64,000 bases of DNA from a virus: the IMG/VR virus record IMGVR_UViG_3300007538_000022, positions 1 to 64,000 of that record; one strand, given 5' to 3'. The notes beneath the pieces are model-generated. The model worked only from the letters and a program-made list of their open reading frames with translations. It searched no databases and had not been told where the DNA came from. Below are positions 7,114-15,402 of the stretch, piece by piece; within the stretch, counting starts at the first letter, position 1, and each line of letters starts with the position of its first letter. Position numbers and translations under genes: made by a program.

Positions 7114-8644
7114 TTTCTAAAATCTCTAAGTTATGTTCTTGGTCTTCTGAAAAATCAGTTTCTTCAGATTGATCTACTTCTTCAAAAAATAAACTGTAAT
7201 TTGTGGACGAATTTATAGTTCTTTTCCCAACAGTTCCACGGGTTCCTATAATTTGCATCCAAAATTTACTATACTTTTCAATAGTTTTAATTGATGTATC
7301 TCTGTCTTTACACGAAAAGATTTCATCTACTAAATCTCTAAATAAAATTCGATTAAAATTTTCTTTTACTAGCATATTGGGAATTATACCGGTATCATAC
7401 CGACGATTTGCTTCCTGAACAGCATTAACATGAGCCCATACGTTATGGCACATTTGCATAGCATATGCAAATCCATCCCATGAAGTTACACTCATTTTAC
7501 CAACTTTATTTATTTGCCCAGGTGCATAAAAACAAATATCATTTATTTTTAACCCAGCAGTTATCGGCGAATCGTCAAATCGACTAAAAAACCCATCTTG
7601 AAGCATTGCTTGCCTAAAATTACGAGTATCAGCATGATATTTACGATCATCTATACCTGGTACCATCCGATAAACCCATTTGCTTCTATCGTCGATTTCA
7701 TATTGAGTATAAATTTGTCCATTAGCAGATGCTAAAAACGGACTTGCACAGTCGAATGTAATTGTAAACTTGGGATTATGGTATTTTCGTACTGCACGTT
7801 GAATATCAGTTAGCATAACAGCCCATTCCAATCGCGAAGTGCCTAAAAAATGCATAAAATCATGGATACCTTCTTCTAATAATCCATCATGAATTATTTC
7901 AACTATCCTATGCAACACTAAATGAATATCACACATATTTTGTCCACCCATTGCCCATCCATTAAAATGAGTTTCTGGAAATTGATTTGGATCACAATAA
8001 TGTTTCATTCGTTTGTACCAATCGTGTGCTTCAGTATGATTTTCACCTTGAAGTACATTTAGGAATTTACAATTACCGTTGCGGTGATGTATAAACCAAT
8101 CGTTATTAATGTAAGTACCTTGAACTGCATCTTCATAAGATGTAATTCCAGTAGCATCTCGTCCTGCAGGAGATCTACATACCCATGCAGGGATATCTAA
8201 AATCATTCCATAATCCATAAACGCATCCATCCAAGTTAAAACTTGTTCGCGTTTCTTTTGTGCTTTCGGACAAGCTGGATTTTTCCAGTCACCTTCCCAA
8301 ACACCTTTCCCTATTTGGAATCCACCCGAGTCACCTAGTAACCAACTATTATCACGATCACGATTTCTGACCATATCTTCCTTTATTACATACTTTGTAA
8401 CATTTAAATCAGCATGACCTGCTGAATATAATGACCATTTATATTTAAATTGTCCTTGAGTTGGATTTAAATAATTAAGACTTTCAACTCCATGTGTTAA
8501 ACTAGGTGGTAATCTAGTAGCAGGAATATAATTACTGTTATTTCGTTGTCTACCAATAAATGCTGCAAAAAACCCGCTGATTGCAGGTAAAAAAACAGCA
8601 TAATCTTTTTGTTCATATGTTAAATTTGTATTCATTCTTTCCAT
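7097..8644 (-). CDS. dpdA: TGT/DpdA-like deazaguanine DNA transglycosylase
   Basis: 515 residues related to tRNA-guanine transglycosylase. TGT landmarks appear in order: DSGGFQ at 105-110 (active-site Asp105), ILDIPAW ending near 154, VLQG near 197, GWAMGG at 229-234 (TGT glycine loop), HFLG at 265-268, and FDCASPF with D298 in the place of the TGT nucleophile (DCxxPT). The TGT zinc site is not evident. Phage enzymes of this type (DpdA) exchange guanine in DNA for preQ0-like bases, protecting phage DNA from restriction. With FolE and QueD in the genome this reading is favoured over tRNA modification. ATG 8644 is used; a second ATG at residue 4 is possible. Confidence 0.75.
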   Translation of the reverse strand: MERMNTNLTYEQKDYAVFLPAISGFFAAFIGRQRNNSNYIPATRLPPSLTHGVESLNYLNPTQGQFKYKWSLYSAGHADLNVTKYVIKEDMVRNRDRDNSWLLGDSGGFQIGKGVWEGDWKNPACPKAQKKREQVLTWMDAFMDYGMILDIPAWVCRSPAGRDATGITSYEDAVQGTYINNDWFIHHRNGNCKFLNVLQGENHTEAHDWYKRMKHYCDPNQFPETHFNGWAMGGQNMCDIHLVLHRIVEIIHDGLLEEGIHDFMHFLGTSRLEWAVMLTDIQRAVRKYHNPKFTITFDCASPFLASANGQIYTQYEIDDRSKWVYRMVPGIDDRKYHADTRNFRQAMLQDGFFSRFDDSPITAGLKINDICFYAPGQINKVGKMSVTSWDGFAYAMQMCHNVWAHVNAVQEANRRYDTGIIPNMLVKENFNRILFRDLVDEIFSCKDRDTSIKTIEKYSKFWMQIIGTRGTVGKRTINSSTNYSLFFEEVDQSEETDFSEDQEHNLEILENEENI

Positions 8645-8652
8645 CCGAAACC

Positions 8653-8946
8653 TTAGTTTTCACAATCCCATATACGATCATAGTTATTATTTTGCATGTC
8701 CCCCCACTTAGTTAACATTTCATCAAAGTTACTAAAAATATCTTTTAATTTGTATTCTAGAATACATTTTTCTGGAGTATTACAATTGAAATAAAAGTAA
8801 TTTGAGTCAGAATAATGCTATACATTTTAATATATTGTTCTAAAAAACATATCAACAAAATCTTGATCATATTTACGTTTTGATTTTTTAAGATTAATGT
8901 TGCAATCGTGTGTAAAATTATTAATTATGGGGGAGCAATCCCCCAT
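8653..8946 (-). pseudogene. decayed small gene with two in-frame stops
   Basis: The 310-base gap between the DpdA-like gene and gp45 holds one reading frame of 98 codons, interrupted by TAA (codon 40) and TAG (codon 43). The second part reads HYSDSNYFYFNCNTPEKCIL and continues to NYDRIWDCEN before TAA. It has protein-like composition but no start of its own except internal ATGs. The first part begins inside the gp45 terminator hairpin, so the original 5' end is probably lost. Alternative: non-coding spacer that happens to be open. No homologue recognised. Confidence 0.4.
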
Positions 8947-8949
8947 AAT
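8924..8949 (-). terminator. terminator after the sliding clamp gene
   Basis: Perfect 11-bp stem ATTATGGGGGA / TCCCCCATAAT with a 4-base loop, GC-rich core, immediately after the gp45 stop; on the minus strand it is followed by TAATAATTTT. A strong rho-independent-like terminator. Confidence 0.85.
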
Positions 8950-8956
8950 AAGTAGA

Positions 8957-9688
8957 CTATTTAGTTTGAGAAGGTAAGATATAATTATATACTGCTAATC
9001 CAGAGTCAACTGATATTTGCATTGCTCCTTGATCAGAAATGCTCATAGTAATATCTCCATTTAGATTAAGAATACTTAATACGTTGTTAATTGGCCAGCT
9101 ACATACGTGCGATAATGTACCTGAAACATTATTATGAAACACAAACGATCCTTCATGACTTGATGCATCACCGAAACTAAAAATTAAATTGTTGTTTACA
9201 GTTTTTACATTAAATAATGTTTCTTCAGAATGTGCAGCTCTTTGTAAACGCAATCTTGAAACAGCAGAAATTGCCGGTTCAAAGGTAACATTCCATTTTG
9301 CTCCTTTAAATCGTACACTTTTCATTTTTTCTTCAATAATTACTTTATTCATAAAACGATACGTATTCTCAAAATCTCCTAATTCATTGCTAAAATGAAT
9401 ATGAACCGGAACTACTTCGTTATTTCTAGTATCATTTATTACGTCAATAATTGCATTTTCTTGATATTCTGGATTTTTTAAATGTAGATTTAATTTATCT
9501 AAATTAGACATTCCAAACACACCGCTAAATTCGGAAACCGGTGATTTAGTATTTCCAAACAGTACTACAGATTTATCATCTGATAACGACTCGATTGTAG
9601 TTTCTGTTTCATTAGTTGAAACTTTAAGTAAGTTGATAAAACCTAAAGAATGAGTGTGTTCGACGATGTCAGTTAAAATGTCTTTCAT
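8957..9688 (-). CDS. 45: DNA polymerase sliding clamp (gp45)
   Basis: 243 residues, close to T4 gp45 (228). The opening MKDILTDIVEHTHSLGFINLLKV, the central KWNVTFEPAISAVSRLQRAAH-type region and the ending SVDSGLAVYNYILPSQTK fit the trimeric clamp that tethers gp43 to DNA and also activates late transcription in T4. It lies next to the polymerase gene halves, and gp44 is at 23834. AAGGAACATC precedes the ATG. The gp62 clamp-loader subunit is not recognised in this window. Confidence 0.88.
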   Translation of the reverse strand: MKDILTDIVEHTHSLGFINLLKVSTNETETTIESLSDDKSVVLFGNTKSPVSEFSGVFGMSNLDKLNLHLKNPEYQENAIIDVINDTRNNEVVPVHIHFSNELGDFENTYRFMNKVIIEEKMKSVRFKGAKWNVTFEPAISAVSRLRLQRAAHSEETLFNVKTVNNNLIFSFGDASSHEGSFVFHNNVSGTLSHVCSWPINNVLSILNLNGDITMSISDQGAMQISVDSGLAVYNYILPSQTK

Positions 9689-9739
9689 GATGTTCCTTTA
9701 TAAGAAGTTATTAGATTTGTATTTATTATACAAGATTTA

Positions 9740-10726
9740 TTATGAAAAATCAAATAAATCATTAAAGTGATTATCTCGTTTAGTTGAATCGATATCGTAA
9801 TTCAGTACTCCAATTAAGTTAGAGATCTTGTTATCTATAATAGTTTCAGACATTGCATCGTCGTCAAATGGCAATTCTTTAAACCATTCTGGTAATCGTA
9901 GTTCGTCAGTTGGATATGCAATAGAAGTCCACCCTAATGGGTTTGATCTAAGCTTGCAAACAATAACTTTCATTCCATCAACAATTTCCATTGAATGTTT
10001 GTCGCTATTTGCTCTACGTAGTGAGTTCCAGTTCAATGAAGCTCTAATATGCCCTGGCATATTAGCTTTCCCTAATCGTTCTTCTAATTCTTTATAGTGA
10101 GCTACATTGTTAGCACGTTTAGGAGTACCTTTATCCCATCCAGGCATGTCTTTAAATTTCTTTCTAAAAACAGTAATTTGTTCCAATATATCTTCTTCAG
10201 ATGATTCTTGTAAAACCATTAATAAAATTTTCATTAAAAATTCTTGCATATAGTCGGGAGTATCTGATCTACGTAAATCTAACCCCATAGCCTTAACTTT
10301 ACCTGGCTTACCATCTACATCTTTACGCTTCCCTTCTTCATCGTATACTAATGCAGCATATCGTTTTTTTGTGATGTATAATCCACTTAATGCAACAATC
10401 TCTCTACCTGCAGCAATAACATCCGATCTTGCTTTCCCACAATGAAATGCTTTTTCCATAAATTTTGGAAATGAAGAATTAGCTTGTTCGCATATTTGAT
10501 CATATAATACAACAACTTTTTCTTTATCCCAGGGTAACGTACCGTTGTTTATTTCGTTTTCAAATAATGGAAATGCGGAAAAATACACAGAGTCGGTATT
10601 GTGTACAAGTGATCCATTTGCAAAAAAGAATGGATCTTGATTAGCTATCGATACATCATAAACATAATCCTCTGTAGTATCTAATTTTTCTACACTTTTA
10701 ACTCGTTGTCTTATTGTTTCAGCCAT
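9740..10726 (-). CDS. 43: DNA polymerase gp43, C-terminal half with split-intein C fragment
   Basis: 328 residues. Residues 1-43 are the C-terminal part of a split intein: DYVYDVSIANQDPFFFANG, ending in Val-His-Asn. Extein sequence starts at Thr44 as TDSVYF, the second half of the family B polymerase motif C (YGDTDS). The rest (KKRYAALVYDEE, MGLDLRRSDTP and beyond) is the gp43 thumb and C-terminus, 285 residues. Joined to the 602-residue N-extein it gives 887 residues, close to T4 gp43 (898). The polymerase can only be active after trans-splicing with the product of 10930. The ATG overlaps the end of a decayed endonuclease frame. Confidence 0.92.
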   Translation of the reverse strand: MAETIRQRVKSVEKLDTTEDYVYDVSIANQDPFFFANGSLVHNTDSVYFSAFPLFENEINNGTLPWDKEKVVVLYDQICEQANSSFPKFMEKAFHCGKARSDVIAAGREIVALSGLYITKKRYAALVYDEEGKRKDVDGKPGKVKAMGLDLRRSDTPDYMQEFLMKILLMVLQESSEEDILEQITVFRKKFKDMPGWDKGTPKRANNVAHYKELEERLGKANMPGHIRASLNWNSLRRANSDKHSMEIVDGMKVIVCKLRSNPLGWTSIAYPTDELRLPEWFKELPFDDDAMSETIIDNKISNLIGVLNYDIDSTKRDNHFNDLFDFS

Positions 10727-10887
10727 TTAACACACCTTTGTATAGTTTCATGCATATTATTCTTAAATTCTGATTCCCAAATTACTAAAGTAGGAATATT
10801 TCTTTCAAATAATAATGCGTTAATTTTTTCTTTATCTTTTTGCCAAATATCTCTAGCAAGTAAATTTGCCTGTCTATGATAATAACC
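10711..10887 (-). pseudogene. remnant of a Vsr-like homing endonuclease between split-intein halves
   Basis: 58 codons open after a TAA, with no start codon at the left end. The translation starts GYYHRQANLLARDIWQKD, continues to NIPTLVIWESEF, and ends ETIQRCVKWLKQ. The pattern HRQ-rD-x-KD, then L-I-W-E-x-E matches the C-terminal part of Vsr/EDxHD-type endonucleases, where such motifs carry catalytic residues. The N-terminal half is missing, so it should be inactive. Its place between two halves of a split-intein gene matches the fractured-gene arrangement known from marine phage sequences. The family call is from pattern only. Confidence 0.6.
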
Positions 10888-10929
10888 TTACTCCTAATCA
10901 AGTTAAAAAAGCCAAAGATATAAAGAAAA

Positions 10930-13101
10930 TTAAGAATCTATAGAGATAATCAAATCATTATCTTCTAACTCTGTAGGTTTAACTTCGACTGTAACCCCAT
11001 CTCTATCAACTATTAAACTATGATCTTCTGTAACAGTCACAGAGCTACCGTCTTCCATTGTAACCTTGTATAATTGTTTAGATGTTTTATGTCGCATAAC
11101 ATACGCAATCTCACCAAATACAGCCTCATCTTCGTGTGCATTATATCCTAATACTTTTAGATCATGCTGTGCTTCTGTAGGAATAGCATATTCCTTGCCA
11201 TTATCTTGTTCTACTTTATACTGAATTTGATCAAACAAGTCTGATATAGGCATATCTCCTTTGTTCGTGTTTAATATAGTATCACCTATAACAGAGTCAC
11301 CATATATAACTGCTTTGCCGACATGGTCATAATCACCTGAAATTATCTTATTAACTTCTGCACTCATATGACGAACAATGCTTCTACCTGTTAATGTAGT
11401 AGATTGCCCTATACGTTTATCAAAAAATCGACAGCCTTGGTTTAATATAGCTCCATAAAGACTGTTTAAGTTAATTTTCTTTACAAGTTGGCGTTTATCC
11501 CAAAATGCAGCTTCTAACGTGTTTCCTGCTTGATCTGCTTTTTTCTTTTTAGCTTGAAGCTCTTTCCTTTCAGCATACCATCGTTTTAACAAACCTGGAA
11601 TAACACCTTCAAATTCAGTAGTAAATATTGTTCCATTTGCAGAAAGCATCCATGGTACATTACTTTCAAATATGAATTTATATATTTCAGCACCACTAAA
11701 TGTATCGGATTTACCATTAGTCCAGTCAATTGTAATAGCTAGATCTTTTCTTTTGTCCATTACAGCTTCATATTCTAAACTACTAAATCGGCCTTCCCAT
11801 GCTGTTGCGAACTTTTTTTTGTTTAATACAACTTCTTCATGCAACATTTGCTCAGTATAGTCCTGCCTTAATTGACCTACAATAGTTTCAGGAGCCATAT
11901 TTAATGCTCTAATAACGCTAGGATACAGTGAATTTAAGTCCATCGATCCTATCCATTTGTGGAATCCTTTTTTAGGATAAGCTACATATGCACCTGCTGC
12001 TTGCACTGCTTGTTCCGATTTTGGAGATCTATTTGGTACTTGTAGTCCACGTTCGTGCGCTTCGTTAATAATAGCTTGTTCTGTTACAGCTACTGCTCCC
12101 ATTGTAGTCTGAAGTAATACGGTATTTGCGTGAGCAAGTTCGTTTGTTAAATCTATAAATTTAAGTTTTTTATCAAGTTTATTCAATAACACAGTATCTT
12201 GGATATTATATTCGATAAACTTTTTAAAATCATTATTATATAATTGGTCTAAAGTTCCATCGTATGGAACTTTAGTTTCATTAACTTCTAATTCCCCAAT
12301 TGCGTCTAATCGATACGAATGTCTTTCTTCGTATGTATACTTTCTATAAAGTTCTAAAGAATCTAAATGAATCCTTCCAACAAGATCATACGTTTTTGAA
12401 ATTTTGCCATATCTTTCAAATTCTCGTTTTTTAGGAAGTTGATTCCATAAACAGAATCGTCGAGTATCGTCTTTGCTCAATGCTTTTGCTACCCGATTAA
12501 CCGTATATGGAATATCAAAACTTTCAGAGTTCCATCCTGAAAGCACATCGGCATCTTCAATTAAAGTTAAAAATGAATCTAACATTTCTGCTTCAGAATT
12601 ATATAATATTACACCGTTGATGTCTTTAACTTCTTCAGCAGCTTGCTCCATTGTTAAGGTTTTTGGTGGTACAGCTAAACATACCATTGTATCTAACCAT
12701 TGCAAATATACAGATATAGCAGTAATTGGCATAAACGGGTCATTAGGTGATGCATAACCTTTAGTTGGATCAAAGTCTGTTTCAATGTCAAAAAATGCAA
12801 TGTTTAGCTTAGGTGAATCCTGATTTAAATAGTGTTCGCTTAAATTTTGGAATATTGGATTAATATCAGATTCATAAAGTACTGAATTTTTATTAATAGC
12901 TAGTTCTTTTCTAAAATCTTTAGTATTTTTACATACTATTCTTGAAAGTGGTGTATTGTATATACTCTTATATTTTCCCTTTTGATCTTCATAGTAAAAC
13001 GTATATTTCACAGGATAATCAACAAATTTACGGGAGCCGTTATGCCGTTCTACTATGCGTATAGTGTCGGCTTCTTTATCAAAAAATGCATCTATGTACA
13101 T
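10930..13101 (-). CDS. 43: DNA polymerase gp43, N-terminal half with split-intein N fragment
   Basis: 723 residues. Residues 1-602 are family B polymerase: exonuclease motif I FFDIETDFD with D105 and E107, ExoII NSESFDIPY from 191, ExoIII YNIQDT near 298-303, motif A DLNSLYPS at 388-395, and motif B KKINLNSLYG. The extein ends at Tyr-Gly-Asp. The intein N fragment (121 residues) starts with Ser (SVIGDTIL), and has block B in VTVTEDHSLIV. A Ser at intein position 1, not Cys, is less usual. The protein stops after DLIISIDS. The missing TDS half of motif C is encoded separately at 9740. GAGGTTTT precedes the ATG. Confidence 0.95.
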   Translation of the reverse strand: MYIDAFFDKEADTIRIVERHNGSRKFVDYPVKYTFYYEDQKGKYKSIYNTPLSRIVCKNTKDFRKELAINKNSVLYESDINPIFQNLSEHYLNQDSPKLNIAFFDIETDFDPTKGYASPNDPFMPITAISVYLQWLDTMVCLAVPPKTLTMEQAAEEVKDINGVILYNSEAEMLDSFLTLIEDADVLSGWNSESFDIPYTVNRVAKALSKDDTRRFCLWNQLPKKREFERYGKISKTYDLVGRIHLDSLELYRKYTYEERHSYRLDAIGELEVNETKVPYDGTLDQLYNNDFKKFIEYNIQDTVLLNKLDKKLKFIDLTNELAHANTVLLQTTMGAVAVTEQAIINEAHERGLQVPNRSPKSEQAVQAAGAYVAYPKKGFHKWIGSMDLNSLYPSVIRALNMAPETIVGQLRQDYTEQMLHEEVVLNKKKFATAWEGRFSSLEYEAVMDKRKDLAITIDWTNGKSDTFSGAEIYKFIFESNVPWMLSANGTIFTTEFEGVIPGLLKRWYAERKELQAKKKKADQAGNTLEAAFWDKRQLVKKINLNSLYGAILNQGCRFFDKRIGQSTTLTGRSIVRHMSAEVNKIISGDYDHVGKAVIYGDSVIGDTILNTNKGDMPISDLFDQIQYKVEQDNGKEYAIPTEAQHDLKVLGYNAHEDEAVFGEIAYVMRHKTSKQLYKVTMEDGSSVTVTEDHSLIVDRDGVTVEVKPTELEDNDLIISIDS

Positions 13102-13129
13102 AAAACCTCATAGGTTAACGTAACTGATA

Positions 13130-13160
13130 TTCTAGTACCAAGCTAAATGTAGTACTAGAA
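13130..13160 (-). terminator. hairpin downstream of the dsbA-like gene
   Basis: 9-bp stem TTCTAGTAC / GTACTAGAA with a 13-base loop in the gap between 13181 and 13101. No U tract follows, so termination is uncertain. Nothing else is seen in this gap. Confidence 0.4.
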
Positions 13161-13180
13161 CATGGATAGGTGGGTGGGAT

Positions 13181-13444
13181 TTATTGCTTGTCTACTCCAA
13201 CAGTAGCAACTAATGTTTCCAAGTCTTCAAATTGGTCGTAATGTTTATCCCAATCTCTATTTTTGGCAATTTTAATAGCTTTATTAATTAAAGATGGTTT
13301 AATATCTAATTCTTCTGCAACAGCTTTAACGGTATCTTTAAAGCCTTCTCTAAGATCTTCAATTTCTTGTAAAACAATTACACCTTCTTTAACTAATCGT
13401 TCTAATTTAGCTTTTTCTTCAGCACCGTATGTACGATCGCTCAT
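13181..13444 (-). CDS. dsbA: DsbA-like double-stranded DNA-binding protein
   Basis: The start is ATG 13444 (MSDRTYGAEEKAKLERL, 87 residues), preceded by GAGGAACACT; the longer open frame to 13576 would read through a perfect promoter, so it is rejected. The body (LVKEGVIVLQEIEDLREGF, then VKAVAEELDIKPSLINKAIKIA) matches the family annotated as T4 DsbA, a small helical DNA-binding protein linked with late transcription. A consensus sigma70 promoter lies 35-60 bases upstream, so this copy should be expressed early as well. Confidence 0.75.
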   Translation of the reverse strand: MSDRTYGAEEKAKLERLVKEGVIVLQEIEDLREGFKDTVKAVAEELDIKPSLINKAIKIAKNRDWDKHYDQFEDLETLVATVGVDKQ

Positions 13445-13478
13445 AGTGTTCCTCAGTAGTTGTGTTAAATAAGCTAGT

Positions 13479-13506
13479 ATTATAACAAATACATGTATAA
13501 TGTCAA
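13479..13506 (-). promoter_or_regulatory. sigma70-type early promoter for the dsbA-like gene
   Basis: The minus strand has TTGACA (13506-13501), a 16-base spacer, and TATAAT (13484-13479): both hexamers match the consensus exactly. Predicted start of transcription is near 13471, giving a 27-base leader with a GAGGA site. Confidence 0.85.
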
Positions 13507-13582
13507 CTAGAAAGTTACAAAATATAATATACTTTGTTCCAGAAGTAATGTTTTTAAAATATGTAGTTAAGGTCATAATACA

Positions 13583-14029
13583 TCATGGAGCACGACTAGC
13601 ATCCTTCATTAATTGTACAAACTCATTTTTGTATGTTTGATTACTTAAACATTTTAGTAAAGCATTATTATAGACTTTAATATATTTATTGTAATTAAAT
13701 GTAACACTAGACGGGCTTATGGGTGTTAATACTATATCTCTACGAGTTTTTAACGCAGGATCAGCTAAAAACATTAAATCATTAAATCGTTTAAGTAATG
13801 CAGCATCACTAAAACATTTTTGTATATTTGGTTTTTCTGTAGCAATATATTGTTGCACTTTTTTTAATGCAGTAGGATCTTTTAAATTAGATGATTTTTT
13901 TTCTTGTTGATCAGGTTTTAGTACTCCAACTGTATTGTAGTTCTGCCATGCACTAGTTTTATCCAGACCTGTAGCTCTACCTACAATATCGGTTAACTCA
14001 CCTTCTGTTAAAAGTTCCATTATTTTCAT
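13583..14029 (-). CDS. putative internal head protein with capsid-targeting-like N-terminus
   Basis: 148 residues, no recognised domain. The N-terminus is MKIMELLTEG. Residues Leu7-Thr8-Glu9-Gly10 match the T4 prohead protease site [I/L]-x-E-[A/G], at the same position as in T4 internal proteins (MKTYQEFIAE|A). After this come a conserved-looking WQNYNTVG and a basic, helical body with several Cys. It follows two genes of the same type, so packaging in the head is plausible. The packaging claim is inference; enzyme activity is unknown. Confidence 0.55.
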   Translation of the reverse strand: MKIMELLTEGELTDIVGRATGLDKTSAWQNYNTVGVLKPDQQEKKSSNLKDPTALKKVQQYIATEKPNIQKCFSDAALLKRFNDLMFLADPALKTRRDIVLTPISPSSVTFNYNKYIKVYNNALLKCLSNQTYKNEFVQLMKDASRAP

Positions 14030-14031
14030 AT

Positions 14032-14517
14032 TTATTTCTTCCTTTTCATTCCATAATACGCACCGAGTGCCATTTTTTTACGTTCTTCTTTTGTTTTACC
14101 TTTAAACTTGGGATTTTTAGATTTTTGAAAATCTTTAATTACATCGCTGGCACTATCAGATTTTTTTATCTTTTCATCTAATCGATTATGTAAATAAGCC
14201 ATATAATCTTTAGTTTCCAGTTTAGAAGACTCTAATGATGGCAGATCAGAAATATTAATATTTTCTTGATTATCTAGTTCTTCGTAATCAAGTCGATGGT
14301 AAACATCACTAATAGCTTCTGATGCTCGAGTAATATACGATTGCATCCATCCGTCTAACCCTTCTTCTTCAGACACATGTTTTAACTTATTATGTAATTT
14401 AATTGCATACTTTGCAATTTTATATAGTTCTGCTCTTGCAAGTTGCACTTCATGATCTTGTTCAACTGCGCCTGCTAAATCTGCAAGACCTTCATGTAGT
14501 TTAGTTTTTCTTTTCAT
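14032..14517 (-). CDS. conserved phage protein, likely head-core or internal protein
   Basis: 161 residues, charged and helical. VEQDHEVQLARAELYKIAKYA, then SEEEGLDGWMQSYITRASEAI is a pattern I know from proteins of unknown function in marine T4-like phages. The N-terminus has MKRKTKLHE|GLADL: Leu7-His8-Glu9-Gly10 fits the prohead protease site. The C-terminus is Lys-rich (FKGKTKEERKKMALGAYYGMKRKK is abbreviated here to its key feature, a basic tail), as in scaffold/core proteins. The stop is two bases from the next gene. Confidence 0.6.
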   Translation of the reverse strand: MKRKTKLHEGLADLAGAVEQDHEVQLARAELYKIAKYAIKLHNKLKHVSEEEGLDGWMQSYITRASEAISDVYHRLDYEELDNQENINISDLPSLESSKLETKDYMAYLHNRLDEKIKKSDSASDVIKDFQKSKNPKFKGKTKEERKKMALGAYYGMKRKK

Positions 14518-14536
14518 TTATTATTTCCTAATAGTT

Positions 14537-15043
14537 TTACATATTGCGTTTCATTACTTCGCCGGTAAATAAGTTTACATTTGAATCTAACGCATTTTTC
14601 ACTGGTTTTTTGTTTTTTTTCTTACGAGTAACAGTTGGTGCTGCAACTGATGCAATTGCTCCAGCAGAAGTAGATGAGGATTCAAATTGTAATCGTTGAC
14701 GGTTAAATATGTCGTCATTTGATGATTTAAACTCGTTTTCATATAACTTTTCAATTATATGCATTATATCTTCTTTATCAATGATGTACTCAGGCGATCC
14801 TAATTTAAACTTATTACAATATGTAACAATAGCACTATCTACTACTGGTTTTAAAATTTTCTTGTAATCCACGTGTTTATGTTTCTTTTTTAACATCTTA
14901 AGTTTTTCCAATACTGGGAAAAACTTTTTACGATAAAACAATGGATCGTTTTCTATATAATGCACAATGTCATCAACTATATCAAAGGGCAATACCGGTT
15001 TATCAGTATTTTGTGTTATGTCCATAAATTCATGTAGTTTCAT
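14537..15043 (-). CDS. conserved phage protein, possible prohead core/internal protein
   Basis: 168 residues, starting MKLHEFMDITQNTDKP. The middle is highly charged (FFPVLEKLKMLKKKHKH), and the C-terminus has SSSTSAGAIASVAAP followed by a Lys-rich segment and LFTGEVMKRNM. The Ser-Ala-Gly-Ala-Ile-Ala-Ser segment recurs in head-associated proteins of marine T4-like phages. Unlike its neighbours it lacks a clean [I/L]xE[A/G] site at the N-terminus. Function not assigned; role suggested by neighbours. Confidence 0.5.
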   Translation of the reverse strand: MKLHEFMDITQNTDKPVLPFDIVDDIVHYIENDPLFYRKKFFPVLEKLKMLKKKHKHVDYKKILKPVVDSAIVTYCNKFKLGSPEYIIDKEDIMHIIEKLYENEFKSSNDDIFNRQRLQFESSSTSAGAIASVAAPTVTRKKKNKKPVKNALDSNVNLFTGEVMKRNM

Positions 15044-15055
15044 ATGTTACCTTAC

Positions 15056-15397
15056 TTAATGATTATAAGTGATTAAATTTACTGTTCCATCAAAGTAAAT
15101 TACTTGTGCTCTTATCCAAACATAGTTACCGACTATATTTTGTATTTTACTAGCAGTTTCCATATGAGTTTCATACACATGTGCATCAAACCAATCAGAT
15201 TCATCAGGTGTAACTGCTAATGTTGCTTGAATGGAAATAATACCAGAAAAATTTGTATATGTATATTGTACAGTATGAATCCCATCACTTTGTCGATAGT
15301 ACCCATCACCTTTATATGCATCGCCTGTTACAACTAACATCGTGCTATCGCCTGGATGTGTTTGCGTTGTTAATATTGTTTCACTATTTATTTTCAT
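15056..15397 (-). CDS. small virion structural protein
   Basis: 113 residues, beta-rich: MLVVTGDAYKGDGYYRQSDG, IHTVQYTYTNFSGIISIQA, then PDESDWFDAHVYET and NYVWIRAQVIYFDGTV. I recognise this as a small structural protein of marine T4-like phages. The ATG lies six bases from a GATAAATA motif, with no ribosome-binding site between them, so either the mRNA is nearly leaderless or the motif is not the promoter in use. Confidence 0.6.
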   Translation of the reverse strand: MKINSETILTTQTHPGDSTMLVVTGDAYKGDGYYRQSDGIHTVQYTYTNFSGIISIQATLAVTPDESDWFDAHVYETHMETASKIQNIVGNYVWIRAQVIYFDGTVNLITYNH

Positions 15398-15402
15398 AAT
15401 TA

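Noticed and set aside
13445-13576. Longer N-terminus for the DsbA-like protein
   Set aside because: The extension is hydrophobic, unlike the family, and covers an exact TTGACA/TATAAT promoter; GAGGA precedes ATG 13444.
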